From positions 1-19,198 of the forward strand of contig JAIXRX010000135.1 of assembly GCA_027485005.1 (NCBI GenBank): a stretch of 19,198 bases of DNA. The letters run 5' to 3'. The translations under genes were made by a program, and so were the position numbers. The notes beneath the pieces are model-generated. The model was not told where the DNA came from, did not search any database, and saw nothing but the letters and a program-made list of their open reading frames with translations. Below, piece by piece: positions 1 to 5,915 of the stretch (positions are counted from its first letter, which is position 1; each line of letters begins with the position of its first letter). The stretch is from Alphaproteobacteria bacterium. GTDB lineage: Bacteria; Pseudomonadota; Alphaproteobacteria; Rickettsiales; JAIXRX01.

Positions 1-923
1 GATTCAGGGAAATCGAGATTGCCGTGGAAGATTGACAAGAGTTCAGTATATGGCTTGCCCATGATGGTGGTGAGCACGTTCATACGGCCGCGATGTGGCA
101 TGCCGATGATGATTTCTTCCACGCCAACGGTTGCCGCGGTTTGGATGATGGTTTCCACGCCCGCAATCGCCGTGTCCCCGCCTTGTACGGAGAAGCGCTT
201 GGTGCTGGCGTAGCGGGTTTGCAGGAATTGCTCAAATACTTCCACTTCAAGCAAGGTGCCAAGGGTCGCTTTCTTTTCTTCTGCATCCAGCTGAGGCAGG
301 CCACGCGCGCCCTCAAAGCGTTTTTGAATCCAAGATTTTTGGTCAGGGAATTGGATATGCATATATTCCACGGCCATATTGCCGCAATAGGTGGCGCGCA
401 GAATGTCCATGATTTGGCGCATGGTGGCGGTTTGCAAACCAAGCACGCCGCCAATGAAAATTTCGCGGTCCATGTCTTTGGCGGTAAAACCATAGCTTTC
501 TGCATCTAATTCAGGATGCGGCACTTTTGGCTCAAGATTCAACGGGTCAAGATTCGCCAGCAAATGGCCACGGTAGCGGTAGGCGTGAATGAGCATCATG
601 GCGCGCACTGAATCTTGCGAGGTGGCTTGCACCACTTCTTTGCCAAGCACTACTGGGGCAGCCGCAGGCGCTTTGCCGCCTTTACCGGCTTTAGCAGGTT
701 CCACAGGTTCGGCCGCACCGACCACTTTACTGTCACGCGGTTTCCAGCTGGCGCCTTGCACCATTTTCTCTGCGGCCACCGCCACGTCGCCTAAATTGGC
801 GAAATAGGCCTGCCAGCTTGGATCGACCGAGGCTGGGTTGGCAAGGTAACGGGCGTAAATTTCTTCAATATAAACAGAGTTAAAGGCGGCTAGATAATCG
901 CTTTGGTTCATCGCGTCGAACAT
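1..923 (-). CDS. sucA: 2-oxoglutarate dehydrogenase E1 component, N-terminal part (partial)
   Basis: E1 subunit of the 2-oxoglutarate dehydrogenase complex: thiamine diphosphate-dependent decarboxylation of 2-oxoglutarate and transfer of the succinyl group to the E2 lipoyl arm, cytoplasmic. About 307 N-terminal codons are visible; the rest lies beyond the left edge. Residues 10-40 match the typical E1 N-terminal helix (YIEEIYARYL, then SVDPSWQAYF). An Ala/Pro/Lys-rich linker follows around residues 65-90. The ThDP/substrate region is entered at HRGRMNVL, with H277 and R280 matching the conserved HRGR of the family. The ATG at 923 is followed four codons later by a second ATG (911) that is equally plausible; upstream there is only a weak GTGAG. 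It lies downstream of sucCD, but the orphan gene at 1116-1469 on the other strand separates them, so sucA needs its own promoter between 924 and 1115. I see no convincing -35/-10 there. Confidence 0.96.
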   Translation of the reverse strand, partial: MFDAMNQSDYLAAFNSVYIEEIYARYLANPASVDPSWQAYFANLGDVAVAAEKMVQGASWKPRDSKVVGAAEPVEPAKAGKGGKAPAAAPVVLGKEVVQATSQDSVRAMMLIHAYRYRGHLLANLDPLNLEPKVPHPELDAESYGFTAKDMDREIFIGGVLGLQTATMRQIMDILRATYCGNMAVEYMHIQFPDQKSWIQKRFEGARGLPQLDAEEKKATLGTLLEVEVFEQFLQTRYASTKRFSVQGGDTAIAGVETIIQTAATVGVEEIIIGMPHRGRMNVLTTIMGKPYTELLSIFHGNLDFPE

Positions 924-1115
924 AAATGCTCACATTTTTGAGGTGGTTAGGGGCAAAAAATGCTAATTTCTGCCCGCTTTTTACTCTCAAACCCGCAAGC
1001 TTGCTAGTAAAAAATGAGCCTTTGGGTTGTGACATACAAACCACGCCCCATTAAGGGAAAATTTAGGTTTTTGGGGTAGGATGAGAATATTAAGATAACA
1101 AAACAGGAGAGTAGT

Positions 1116-1469
1116 GTGTTTGATCATCTTTTAACAGAAACAACCGGCCAGCATAATGGTCTTGGTGTTTGTACGGTTGATATCGGCTCAGGTATTCCGC
1201 AAGCTTTTCAAGCGTGCAACAATCATCTTGCGGCAAAAGGTAATTTCTATATTGCCTTTGAAAATAACTATATCCGTTTTGAACGAGGGATGACTTTAGC
1301 GCGTTTTCAAGAGGATATAAGTAATGCGCGATCAATGAATCGTTCCGTTAAATATGAGCAGGTTGGGCCGCCAGACGATGATGCTGATATTGGAGGGCCT
1401 AACCCAAAAGTTGCGACTAAAGGGTTAGACAAAGAGTCTGGCCGCGATCACCAGCAACATATTTCCTAA
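1116..1469 (+). CDS. Hypothetical protein, 117 aa, between sucD and sucA
   Basis: I do not recognise this protein. It starts at GTG 1116, chosen because a good Shine-Dalgarno (AGGAGAG, 1105-1111) lies 4-5 nt upstream and no better ATG exists. It has no signal peptide or membrane segment. The N-terminal 85 residues are mixed-composition and probably folded (for example NFYIAFENNYIRFERGM). The last 35 are polar, with an Asp/Gly/Pro-rich run PPDDDADIGGPNPK, and probably disordered. A strong terminator follows the stop by 5 bases, giving a complete stand-alone unit. A possible promoter TTTAGG, 17 nt, GAATAT ends around 1089 (weak). It lies opposite in orientation to, and interrupts, the otherwise collinear sucD and sucA genes. 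The ribosome binding site plus terminator make it a believable gene rather than a chance reading frame. Confidence 0.62.
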   Translation: MFDHLLTETTGQHNGLGVCTVDIGSGIPQAFQACNNHLAAKGNFYIAFENNYIRFERGMTLARFQEDISNARSMNRSVKYEQVGPPDDDADIGGPNPKVATKGLDKESGRDHQQHIS

Positions 1470-1474
1470 ACAAG

Positions 1475-1506
1475 AAAGGGCGGGGAAATCCCCGCCCTTT
1501 TTTTTC
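1475..1506 (+). terminator. Rho-independent terminator after the 117-aa gene
   Basis: An 11-bp perfect stem (AAAGGGCGGGG at 1475-1485, CCCCGCCCTTT at 1490-1500) with an AAAT loop runs into a T-tract to 1505. It sits 5 nt after the stop of the plus-strand gene. On the minus strand it also follows sucD and its 3' structured repeat, but the U-tract there is poor (CTTGTTT), so action on sucD is possible but weaker. Confidence 0.92.
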
Positions 1507-1510
1507 ATTG

Positions 1511-1578
1511 AGCGCAGTAGCGCGAAACAGTCTTGAGCTAGACTCATGTGAGATTCAGCAGAATCTCACGGAGTCAAA
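1511..1578 (-). repeat. 3' structured RNA-like repeat, copy 1 (after sucD)
   Basis: First of three copies of a dispersed element, read on the minus strand 11 nt after the sucD stop. In transcript order: P1 5' half GACTC (1575-1571); inner hairpin P2 with a perfect 9-bp stem GTGAGATTC / GAATCTCAC around a TGCT loop (1569-1548); P1 3' half GAGTC (1545-1541); conserved GCTCAAG (1538-1532); then P3 GCGC, TACT loop, GCGC (1523-1512). The shared block CTCACATG spans the end of P2 and the start of the P1 3' half. See copies at 4785-4855 and 17061-17122. The stem sequences differ between copies while pairing is mostly kept. Function unknown; not a family I can name. Confidence 0.75.
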
Positions 1579-1588
1579 CGATATAGCC

Positions 1589-2473
1589 CTATGCCGCTTT
1601 TTTCTTCAGCGCTTCCATCATGGTGATGCCCAGTGCAGAAGGGGATTCAGACACCATAATGCCTGCGGAAAGCATGGCTTCGATTTTGCTTTCTGCGCCA
1701 CCTTGGCCGCCAGATACAATCGCGCCAGCGTGGCCCATGCGGCGTCCTGGAGGAGCCGTACGGCCAGCGATGAAGCCAACCATTGGTTTTTTGCGTTTTT
1801 CACGACGGATAAATTCAGCCGCTTCTTCTTCTGCTGAACCGCCGATTTCACCGATCATCACAATCGCATCGGTTTCATCATCCGCAAGGAACATTTCCAG
1901 CACGTCAATATGTTCGGTGCCTTTCACTGGGTCACCACCAATGCCGACACAGGTCGATTGGCCAAGGCCTTGCGCGGTGGTTTGTGCCACGGCTTCATAG
2001 GTCAAAGTGCCAGAGCGAGACACGATGCCGATGCGGCCTTTTTTGTGGATATGGCCTGGCATAATGCCGATTTTGCATTCGCCTGGGGTGATCACGCCTG
2101 GGCAGTTCGGGCCAATCAAGCGGGTTTTAGAATTACCAAGAGCGGCTTTCACGCGCACCATGTCAAGCACGGGGATGCCTTCGGTGATACAAATCACCAA
2201 TTCCATTTCGGCATCAATCGCTTCCAAAATTGCGTCCGCTGCAAAACGTGGTGGAACGTAAATCACAGAGGCATTCGCGCCCGTTTTTGCACGTGCATCA
2301 TGCACCGTGTCAAACACTGGCAGGTCAAGATGCTTGCTGCCGCCTTTGCCAGGGGTTACGCCGCCAACCATTTGGGTGCCGTAAGCAATCGCTTGTTCTG
2401 AGTGGTAGGTGCCTTCGCGGCCAGTAAAGCCTTGGCAGATAACTTTGGTGTTTTTGTTCACTAAAATTGACAT
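1589..2473 (-). CDS. sucD: Succinyl-CoA synthetase alpha subunit
   Basis: ADP-forming succinate-CoA ligase, alpha subunit (294 aa, normal length), with SucC the substrate-level phosphorylation step of the TCA cycle. The N-terminal CoA-binding Rossmann region contains VICQGFTGREGTYHSEQA. The middle carries NCPGVITPGECKIGIMPG, typical of the family. The phosphohistidine is H248 in GHAGAIVSGGQGGAESK, with the usual flanking Gly-rich loop. The start ATG has a strong AGGAG 8-9 nt upstream. It lies 25 nt behind sucC in the same direction, so the two are co-transcribed and made in equal amounts. The 3' end is followed by the structured repeat and the hairpin shared with the convergent 117-aa gene. 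Confidence 0.98.
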   Translation of the reverse strand: MSILVNKNTKVICQGFTGREGTYHSEQAIAYGTQMVGGVTPGKGGSKHLDLPVFDTVHDARAKTGANASVIYVPPRFAADAILEAIDAEMELVICITEGIPVLDMVRVKAALGNSKTRLIGPNCPGVITPGECKIGIMPGHIHKKGRIGIVSRSGTLTYEAVAQTTAQGLGQSTCVGIGGDPVKGTEHIDVLEMFLADDETDAIVMIGEIGGSAEEEAAEFIRREKRKKPMVGFIAGRTAPPGRRMGHAGAIVSGGQGGAESKIEAMLSAGIMVSESPSALGITMMEALKKKAA

Positions 2474-2498
2474 ATTTTTTCTCCTAAAAGTAAGGCGC

Positions 2499-3671
2499 TT
2501 ACGCGGCCAATTTTTTCACGGCAGCAACAATTTTCTGAGCAGCGTCGCCCAAATTGTCACCGGATTGAATTGGCAAGCCAGATTTCGCAAGAATTTCCTT
2601 GCCCAGCTCCACGTTGGTGCCTTCCAAACGCACCACGAGTGGCACGTTCAAATTCACTTCTTTCGCTGCTGCAATAATGCCTTCTGCGATGATATCGCAG
2701 CGCATAATGCCGCCGAAAATGTTCACGAGAACGCCTTCCACATTCGGGTCTGACAAAATCAGTTTGAACGCTTCGGTCACTTTTTCTTTGGTTGCACCGC
2801 CGCCCACATCAAGGAAGTTAGCAGGTTCAGAACCATAGAGTTTAATGATGTCCATGGTGGCCATTGCAAGCCCAGCGCCGTTCACCATGCAACCAATGTT
2901 ACCGTCCATTTTAATGTAGGCCAGCTCGAATTTCGCGGCTTGGCGTTCCAGTGGATCTTCTTCATCTGGATCACGCATTTCAGCAATGTCTGGATGGCGG
3001 AACAAAGCATTGTCGTCGAAGTTGAACTTTGCGTCCAATGCCACGATTTTGTTTTGTTTGGTCACTACCAGCGGGTTGATTTCCACTTGGCTGGCGTCCG
3101 TTGCGACAAAGGCTTTGTACATGTTTTCAACAAAGGCGTAGAACTCTTTGTGAAGTTCTGGTGCCAGTTGCAGGCCAAACGCCAATTTGCGCGCGTGGAA
3201 TGGCTGGAACCCAGCGATTGGGTCCACGGTCACGTTGATGATGCGTTCTGGATGGCTGGCAGCCACTTCCTCAATGTCCATGCCGCCATCTTGTGACGCC
3301 ATGAAGGTGATGGCTGAAGAGTGACGGTCCACGACCGCAGACAAATACAATTCTTTGGCAATGTCGCTGCCTTCTTCAATATACACGCGCTTCACTTCGC
3401 GGCCTTCTGGGCCGGTTTGGTGGGTGATGAGGGTCATGCCGATCATCTCTTTGGTGAGTGCGCTCACTTCGTCCGTGGTTTTAGCAAGTTTTACGCCGCC
3501 GCCTTTACCGCGGCCCCCGGCGTGGATTTGGGCTTTCACCACCCAAAGCGCGCCGCCGAGTTGCTTGGCAACTGCTTCCGCTTCCGCAGGTGTGTAAGCC
3601 ACGCCGCCTTTCGGCACCGGTACACCAAATTTCGCCAATACTGTTTTTGCTTGATACTCATGAATATTCAT
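2499..3671 (-). CDS. sucC: Succinyl-CoA synthetase beta subunit
   Basis: ATP-grasp subunit of succinate-CoA ligase, 390 aa as expected. The start MNIHEYQAKTVLAKFGVPVP at 3671 is the classic family start. The reading frame stays open 40 codons further upstream, but that extension has no family resemblance and an A/G-rich ribosome site (AAAGGGA) sits just before 3671. The nucleotide-binding Gly loop GGRGKGGG is at residues 52-59. The C-terminal ligase/CoA domain has NFLDVGGGA and NIFGGIMRCDIIAEG. It is first gene of a sucCD transcript. The stretch 3672-3747 between the preceding terminator and the start must hold its promoter, but I see no clear hexamers. The separation from mdh by two small genes and a terminator is atypical of alphaproteobacteria, where mdh and sucC are normally adjacent. 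Confidence 0.98.
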   Translation of the reverse strand: MNIHEYQAKTVLAKFGVPVPKGGVAYTPAEAEAVAKQLGGALWVVKAQIHAGGRGKGGGVKLAKTTDEVSALTKEMIGMTLITHQTGPEGREVKRVYIEEGSDIAKELYLSAVVDRHSSAITFMASQDGGMDIEEVAASHPERIINVTVDPIAGFQPFHARKLAFGLQLAPELHKEFYAFVENMYKAFVATDASQVEINPLVVTKQNKIVALDAKFNFDDNALFRHPDIAEMRDPDEEDPLERQAAKFELAYIKMDGNIGCMVNGAGLAMATMDIIKLYGSEPANFLDVGGGATKEKVTEAFKLILSDPNVEGVLVNIFGGIMRCDIIAEGIIAAAKEVNLNVPLVVRLEGTNVELGKEILAKSGLPIQSGDNLGDAAQKIVAAVKKLAA

Positions 3672-3747
3672 GGAGTTTTCCCTTTCTATCGTGTCGCAAA
3701 AAATAACCTTTGCGCGGGTTTTAGCACAGAAGGGCTTTGTGGCAATA

Positions 3748-3780
3748 AAAAAAGGAGTCCCTTGCTGGGACTCCTTTTTT
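3748..3780 (-). terminator. Intrinsic terminator after the 123-aa gene, before sucC
   Basis: A 14-bp A/T-flanked stem, arms 3748-3761 and 3767-3780 (core GGAGTCCC / GGGACTCC) with a TTGCT loop. It overlaps the TAA of the 123-aa gene (3779-3781). The T-tract is inside the arm, so it could work in both directions; on the minus strand it insulates sucC from the small genes upstream. Confidence 0.9.
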
Positions 3781-4150
3781 AGCTTCGCCATGTTTCGGCT
3801 AATCTTTTAGCTTCTTCGAATGAAGAAACGAAATAGATGTTGGTCTCCACTACATCTTTTTTTTGTTGGGTTTTATGAAATTCGATTAAAGAATCTAATT
3901 TTTCCAACAACCCCAACAGCTTTTTTGTTGGCTTGATACCAAAGATTGGGCTGAGAGGGTTTTCAAGCAACCCCTTTAGTTGCAGCCATTCGCAGCTAAA
4001 ATTTTGATGCGGCAGAAGTTTCCGCAGTTCCTTCGCAAATTCAAACAGGATGCTATCTCCTGATTGATTATCGCAGTATCCTGAACGGATACCATAAGGG
4101 GCTTCGGTTCCCGTACCGCGTGTCCCCCAAAAATAAAAATCTACGTTCAT
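3779..4150 (-). CDS. Hypothetical protein, 123 aa
   Basis: Not recognised. The soluble-looking protein begins MNVDFYFWGTRGTGTEAP. Its middle is Leu/Lys-rich (KKLLGLLEKLDSLIEF) and it ends NIYFVSSFEEAKRLAETW, compatible with an alpha/beta fold. There is no signal peptide or membrane segment. The start at 4150 is the only usable ATG near the N-terminus: an ATG inside the upstream hairpin is in another frame and hits a TGA overlapping this start. There is no Shine-Dalgarno. Instead a 10-bp hairpin (4159-4184) ends exactly 8 nt before the ATG. It lies 43 bp after the 120-aa gene in the same direction, and its stop is embedded in the terminator, so the two probably form one small transcription unit placed between mdh and sucC. 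A two-gene toxin/antitoxin or effector/immunity arrangement is conceivable, but nothing in the sequence supports it directly. Confidence 0.55.
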   Translation of the reverse strand: MNVDFYFWGTRGTGTEAPYGIRSGYCDNQSGDSILFEFAKELRKLLPHQNFSCEWLQLKGLLENPLSPIFGIKPTKKLLGLLEKLDSLIEFHKTQQKKDVVETNIYFVSSFEEAKRLAETWRS

Positions 4151-4158
4151 TTTGGTAG

Positions 4159-4184
4159 GCTGCCACGCATTTCAGCGTGGCAGC
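4159..4184 (-). promoter_or_regulatory. Perfect hairpin immediately upstream of the 123-aa gene
   Basis: A 10-bp perfect inverted repeat, GCTGCCACGC (4159-4168) and GCGTGGCAGC (4175-4184), with a 6-nt loop, between the two small minus-strand genes. No T-tract follows it, so it is not a normal terminator. It ends 8 nt before the ATG, where a Shine-Dalgarno would be expected. It may control translation or processing of the downstream gene; the role is inferred. Confidence 0.6.
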
Positions 4185-4193
4185 GTTTAAGGG

Positions 4194-4556
4194 TTACTCA
4201 AATGTAATTAACGCCGTTCCTGTTTTGTTATCAGGCCTAACACCCGTATATGCCCTTAAATGGACAATGGTGCTGTTTTTAGATATTTTTACAATATCTT
4301 GCCAGAGGAGAAACGTCTGACCAGAAACCTTAAACTCCATCGGATCTTCACCAGTTGAAGATCTTTCCAGAGTTTCTTTGACGGCGTCAGGGTCACGCAA
4401 GAGGGCATAGTAGAGCTTCTCTAAAATGCTCTCCGCTTTTTCCATCAGAAGGGGGCTGGCGTCTTTCCTTATCTGAACCTTTCTATAGGGAAATATAATC
4501 CCCCCTATTTTAGAGGCCCAAATTTGGGCCTGACTCGTTTCTTTTTTCTTTCCCAT
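4194..4556 (-). CDS. Hypothetical protein, 120 aa
   Basis: Not recognised. It has a basic N-terminus (MGKKKETSQAQ), then a region with several Lys/Arg (YRKVQIRKDASP), a predicted helix (LMEKAESILEKLYYALL) and a C-terminal half likely to be beta-rich (FLLWQDIVKISKNSTIVHLRA). It has no signal peptide or membrane span. The start at 4556 has no Shine-Dalgarno. A 6-bp hairpin (4565-4584) ends 8 nt before the ATG, the same spacing as for the neighbouring 123-aa gene. It lies downstream of mdh, beyond the mdh terminator (4737-4767), so it should have its own promoter in 4585-4736. One weak candidate is TTGCAT, 17 nt, CACTTA (minus strand, around 4590-4618). The base composition looks more A/T-rich than the flanking TCA genes, consistent with an acquired insert. 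Confidence 0.55.
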   Translation of the reverse strand: MGKKKETSQAQIWASKIGGIIFPYRKVQIRKDASPLLMEKAESILEKLYYALLRDPDAVKETLERSSTGEDPMEFKVSGQTFLLWQDIVKISKNSTIVHLRAYTGVRPDNKTGTALITFE

Positions 4557-4564
4557 TTGATTTA

Positions 4565-4584
4565 GCCAGAATTTGGAGTCTGGC
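4565..4584 (-). promoter_or_regulatory. Short hairpin immediately upstream of the 120-aa gene
   Basis: Inverted repeat GCCAGA (4565-4570) and TCTGGC (4579-4584) with an 8-nt loop, ending 8 nt before the ATG of the 120-aa gene. On its own it is modest. It is listed because the adjacent 123-aa gene has a stronger hairpin at the identical distance and neither gene has a recognisable Shine-Dalgarno. Confidence 0.4.
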
Positions 4585-4736
4585 GCTTTTTAAGTGAAAA
4601 AATAATCACACGTATGCAAACGCATCTGAAGTGCTAGCCCGTTTGGGCGAAACCAATATGGATTGGTTATTAAATGCCACACGACTTTAGCAGAAATAGA
4701 TGACAGTTTTGTGACGATGGTGATTTTTTGGGAAAA

Positions 4737-4767
4737 ATAAAAAAGGGAGCTCCGAAGAACCCCCTTT
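4737..4767 (-). terminator. Intrinsic terminator of mdh
   Basis: On the minus strand, an 11-bp stem with a TTCG tetraloop (loop at 4756-4753) followed by TTTTTTATTTTT. Two of the pairs are G-U when read on the minus strand and would be C-A mismatches on the plus strand, which fixes the direction as that of mdh. It lies about 100 nt after the mdh stop, with the structured repeat in between. The remaining intergenic bases 4585-4736 hold no other feature I can support. Confidence 0.88.
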
Positions 4768-4784
4768 CTTTGATTATTCACAGG

Positions 4785-4855
4785 CGAGGTTAGTAAACCG
4801 AACCAGCCTTGAGCTCGCTTCATGTGAGGCACAGGAGCGCCGCAGCGGAAGCAAA
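4785..4855 (-). repeat. 3' structured RNA-like repeat, copy 2 (after mdh)
   Basis: Second copy, 9 nt after the mdh stop, read on the minus strand. P1 is GCTTC (4852-4848) with GAAGC (4821-4817). Between them is an imperfect P2 hairpin with a TCCT loop, ending in the shared CTCACATG. GCTCAAG follows (4814-4808), then CTGGTTCG and P3 GGTT, TACT loop, AACC (4799-4788). P2 contains a G-U pair only on the minus strand, supporting an RNA made with mdh. Compared with copies 1 and 3, P1 and P3 have different bases but still pair, while the two single-strand blocks are identical. The mdh terminator lies 18 nt further on. Confidence 0.75.
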
Positions 4856-4863
4856 CGCAAATA

Positions 4864-5808
4864 TTACAGCTGAATGCTTTCCACCAAGCCTTGTACGGCT
4901 TGCACGGAATGGTCGAACATTTTCTTTTCGTCATTATTCAACGAAATTTCCACGATACGCTCCACGCCGCCTTTACCGATAATGGTTGGCACGCCCACAT
5001 ACAGATCCTGCACGCCATATTCCCCTTTGAGGTAGGCAGCGCACGGAAGCACGCGTTTTTTGTCTTTCAGGAATGATTCCGCCATCAAAATCGCAGAGGC
5101 AGCTGGAGCATAAAACGCGGAGCCGGTTTTGAGCAAGCCCACGATTTCTGCGCCGCCGTCACGGGTGCGCTGAACAATCGCGTCGAGTTTTTCTTGGGTG
5201 GTCCAACCCATTTTCACCAAGTCTGGCAATGGCACCCCGCCAACAGACGAATAACGGGTGAGTGGTACCATCGTGTCACCATGGCCGCCGAGTACGAAGG
5301 CTTTCACGTCTTCAATTGAGACATTGAACTCATGCGCCAAGAACAGTTGGAAGCGTGAAGAATCGAGCACGCCTGCCATGCCCACCACCATGTTGGTAGG
5401 GAGTTGGCTCACTTGCTGCATGACCCACACCATTGCATCGAGCGGGTTGGTGATGACGATGACGAAGGCTTTCGGGCAGTATTTGGCAATATTTTCGGCG
5501 GCTGATTTAATGATGCCGGTATTGATAGAAATCAGATCGTCGCGGCTCATGCCCGGTTTGCGTGGCACACCTGCGGTCACAATCACTACATCTGCACCTT
5601 CAATGTCTTTATAATTGGTGGTGCCAAGCACGTTAGCGTCAAAGCCATCATTTGGGCTGGATTGCATAATGTCGAGTGCTTTGCCTTGTGGCATGCCTTC
5701 GGCAATGTCGAACAACACAATGTCGCCGAGTTGTTTTTGTGCGGCCAAATGAGCGAGCGTGCCGCCGATCATGCCTGCGCCGATGAGAGCGATTTTACTA
5801 CGAGCCAT
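4864..5808 (-). CDS. mdh: Malate dehydrogenase (NAD)
   Basis: Oxidises malate to oxaloacetate with NAD+ in the TCA cycle; 314 aa, of the LDH-like MDH type usual in alphaproteobacteria. Features: nucleotide loop GAGMIGG (residues 10-16); D34 at the end of beta-2, which selects NAD over NADP; substrate arginines R83 and R89 in GVPRKPGMSRDDL; R152 and D149 in LDSSRF; catalytic H176 in GGHGDTMVPL. The start at 5808 (MARSKIAL) is set by a strong AGGAGA 7-8 nt upstream; the frame is open 19 codons further but that extension is not MDH-like. The 3' end carries the structured repeat and a terminator, which cuts mdh off from sucC. Confidence 0.98.
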   Translation of the reverse strand: MARSKIALIGAGMIGGTLAHLAAQKQLGDIVLFDIAEGMPQGKALDIMQSSPNDGFDANVLGTTNYKDIEGADVVIVTAGVPRKPGMSRDDLISINTGIIKSAAENIAKYCPKAFVIVITNPLDAMVWVMQQVSQLPTNMVVGMAGVLDSSRFQLFLAHEFNVSIEDVKAFVLGGHGDTMVPLTRYSSVGGVPLPDLVKMGWTTQEKLDAIVQRTRDGGAEIVGLLKTGSAFYAPAASAILMAESFLKDKKRVLPCAAYLKGEYGVQDLYVGVPTIIGKGGVERIVEISLNNDEKKMFDHSVQAVQGLVESIQL

Positions 5809-5853
5809 ATTGATTCTCCTAAATGGTGGTGTGGGCTTTAACTTGCCCGCACC

Positions 5854-5883
5854 ATAATCTGGCAATCGTGAAAAAACAGTAAA
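5854..5883 (-). promoter_or_regulatory. Possible mdh promoter
   Basis: On the minus strand, TTTACT (5883-5878), an 18-nt spacer and GATTAT (5859-5854), placing a start about 40 nt before the mdh ATG. An alternative is TTGCCA, 17 nt, GTTAAA slightly downstream. These are matches to a loose consensus only. Confidence 0.35.
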
Positions 5884-5892
5884 GATTTTTAT

Positions 5893-5915
5893 AAAAAAGC
5901 GTTTGGGGTGCTTTT
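5893..5915 (-). terminator. Weak terminator after the DUF4153 gene
   Basis: Directly after the stop of the DUF4153 gene: AAAAGC (5915-5910), a 9-nt loop, GCTTTT (5900-5895), then TT. The 6-bp A/T-rich stem is marginal; read-through into mdh is possible. Confidence 0.4.

Noticed and set aside
80..509. Overlapping frames of about 140 codons on both strands
   Set aside because: Shadows of sucA; the sucA frame is continuous through the region with conserved motifs.
995..1004. Palindrome GCAAGCTTGC upstream of sucA as an operator
   Set aside because: A single 10-bp palindrome without promoter context or a second copy; expected by chance at this scale.
3672..3791. 40-codon N-terminal extension of sucC
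   Set aside because: It crosses the upstream terminator, and the normal SucC start MNIHEYQA is at 3671.
4785..4855. Reading the repeat's TGGTTCG segment as a tRNA T-arm (tRNA-like remnant)
   Set aside because: The following bases do not form a T stem, and the P1/P2/P3 arrangement does not fold as a cloverleaf; the other copies lack the match.
4590..4934. Open frame of 114 codons on the minus strand after mdh
   Set aside because: It starts inside mdh in another frame and then runs through the structured repeat and the mdh terminator; the translation is Cys/Phe-rich without family resemblance.
5809..5865. 19-codon N-terminal extension of mdh
   Set aside because: It includes the Shine-Dalgarno of the internal ATG, and MDH homologues begin at the equivalent of MARSKIAL.
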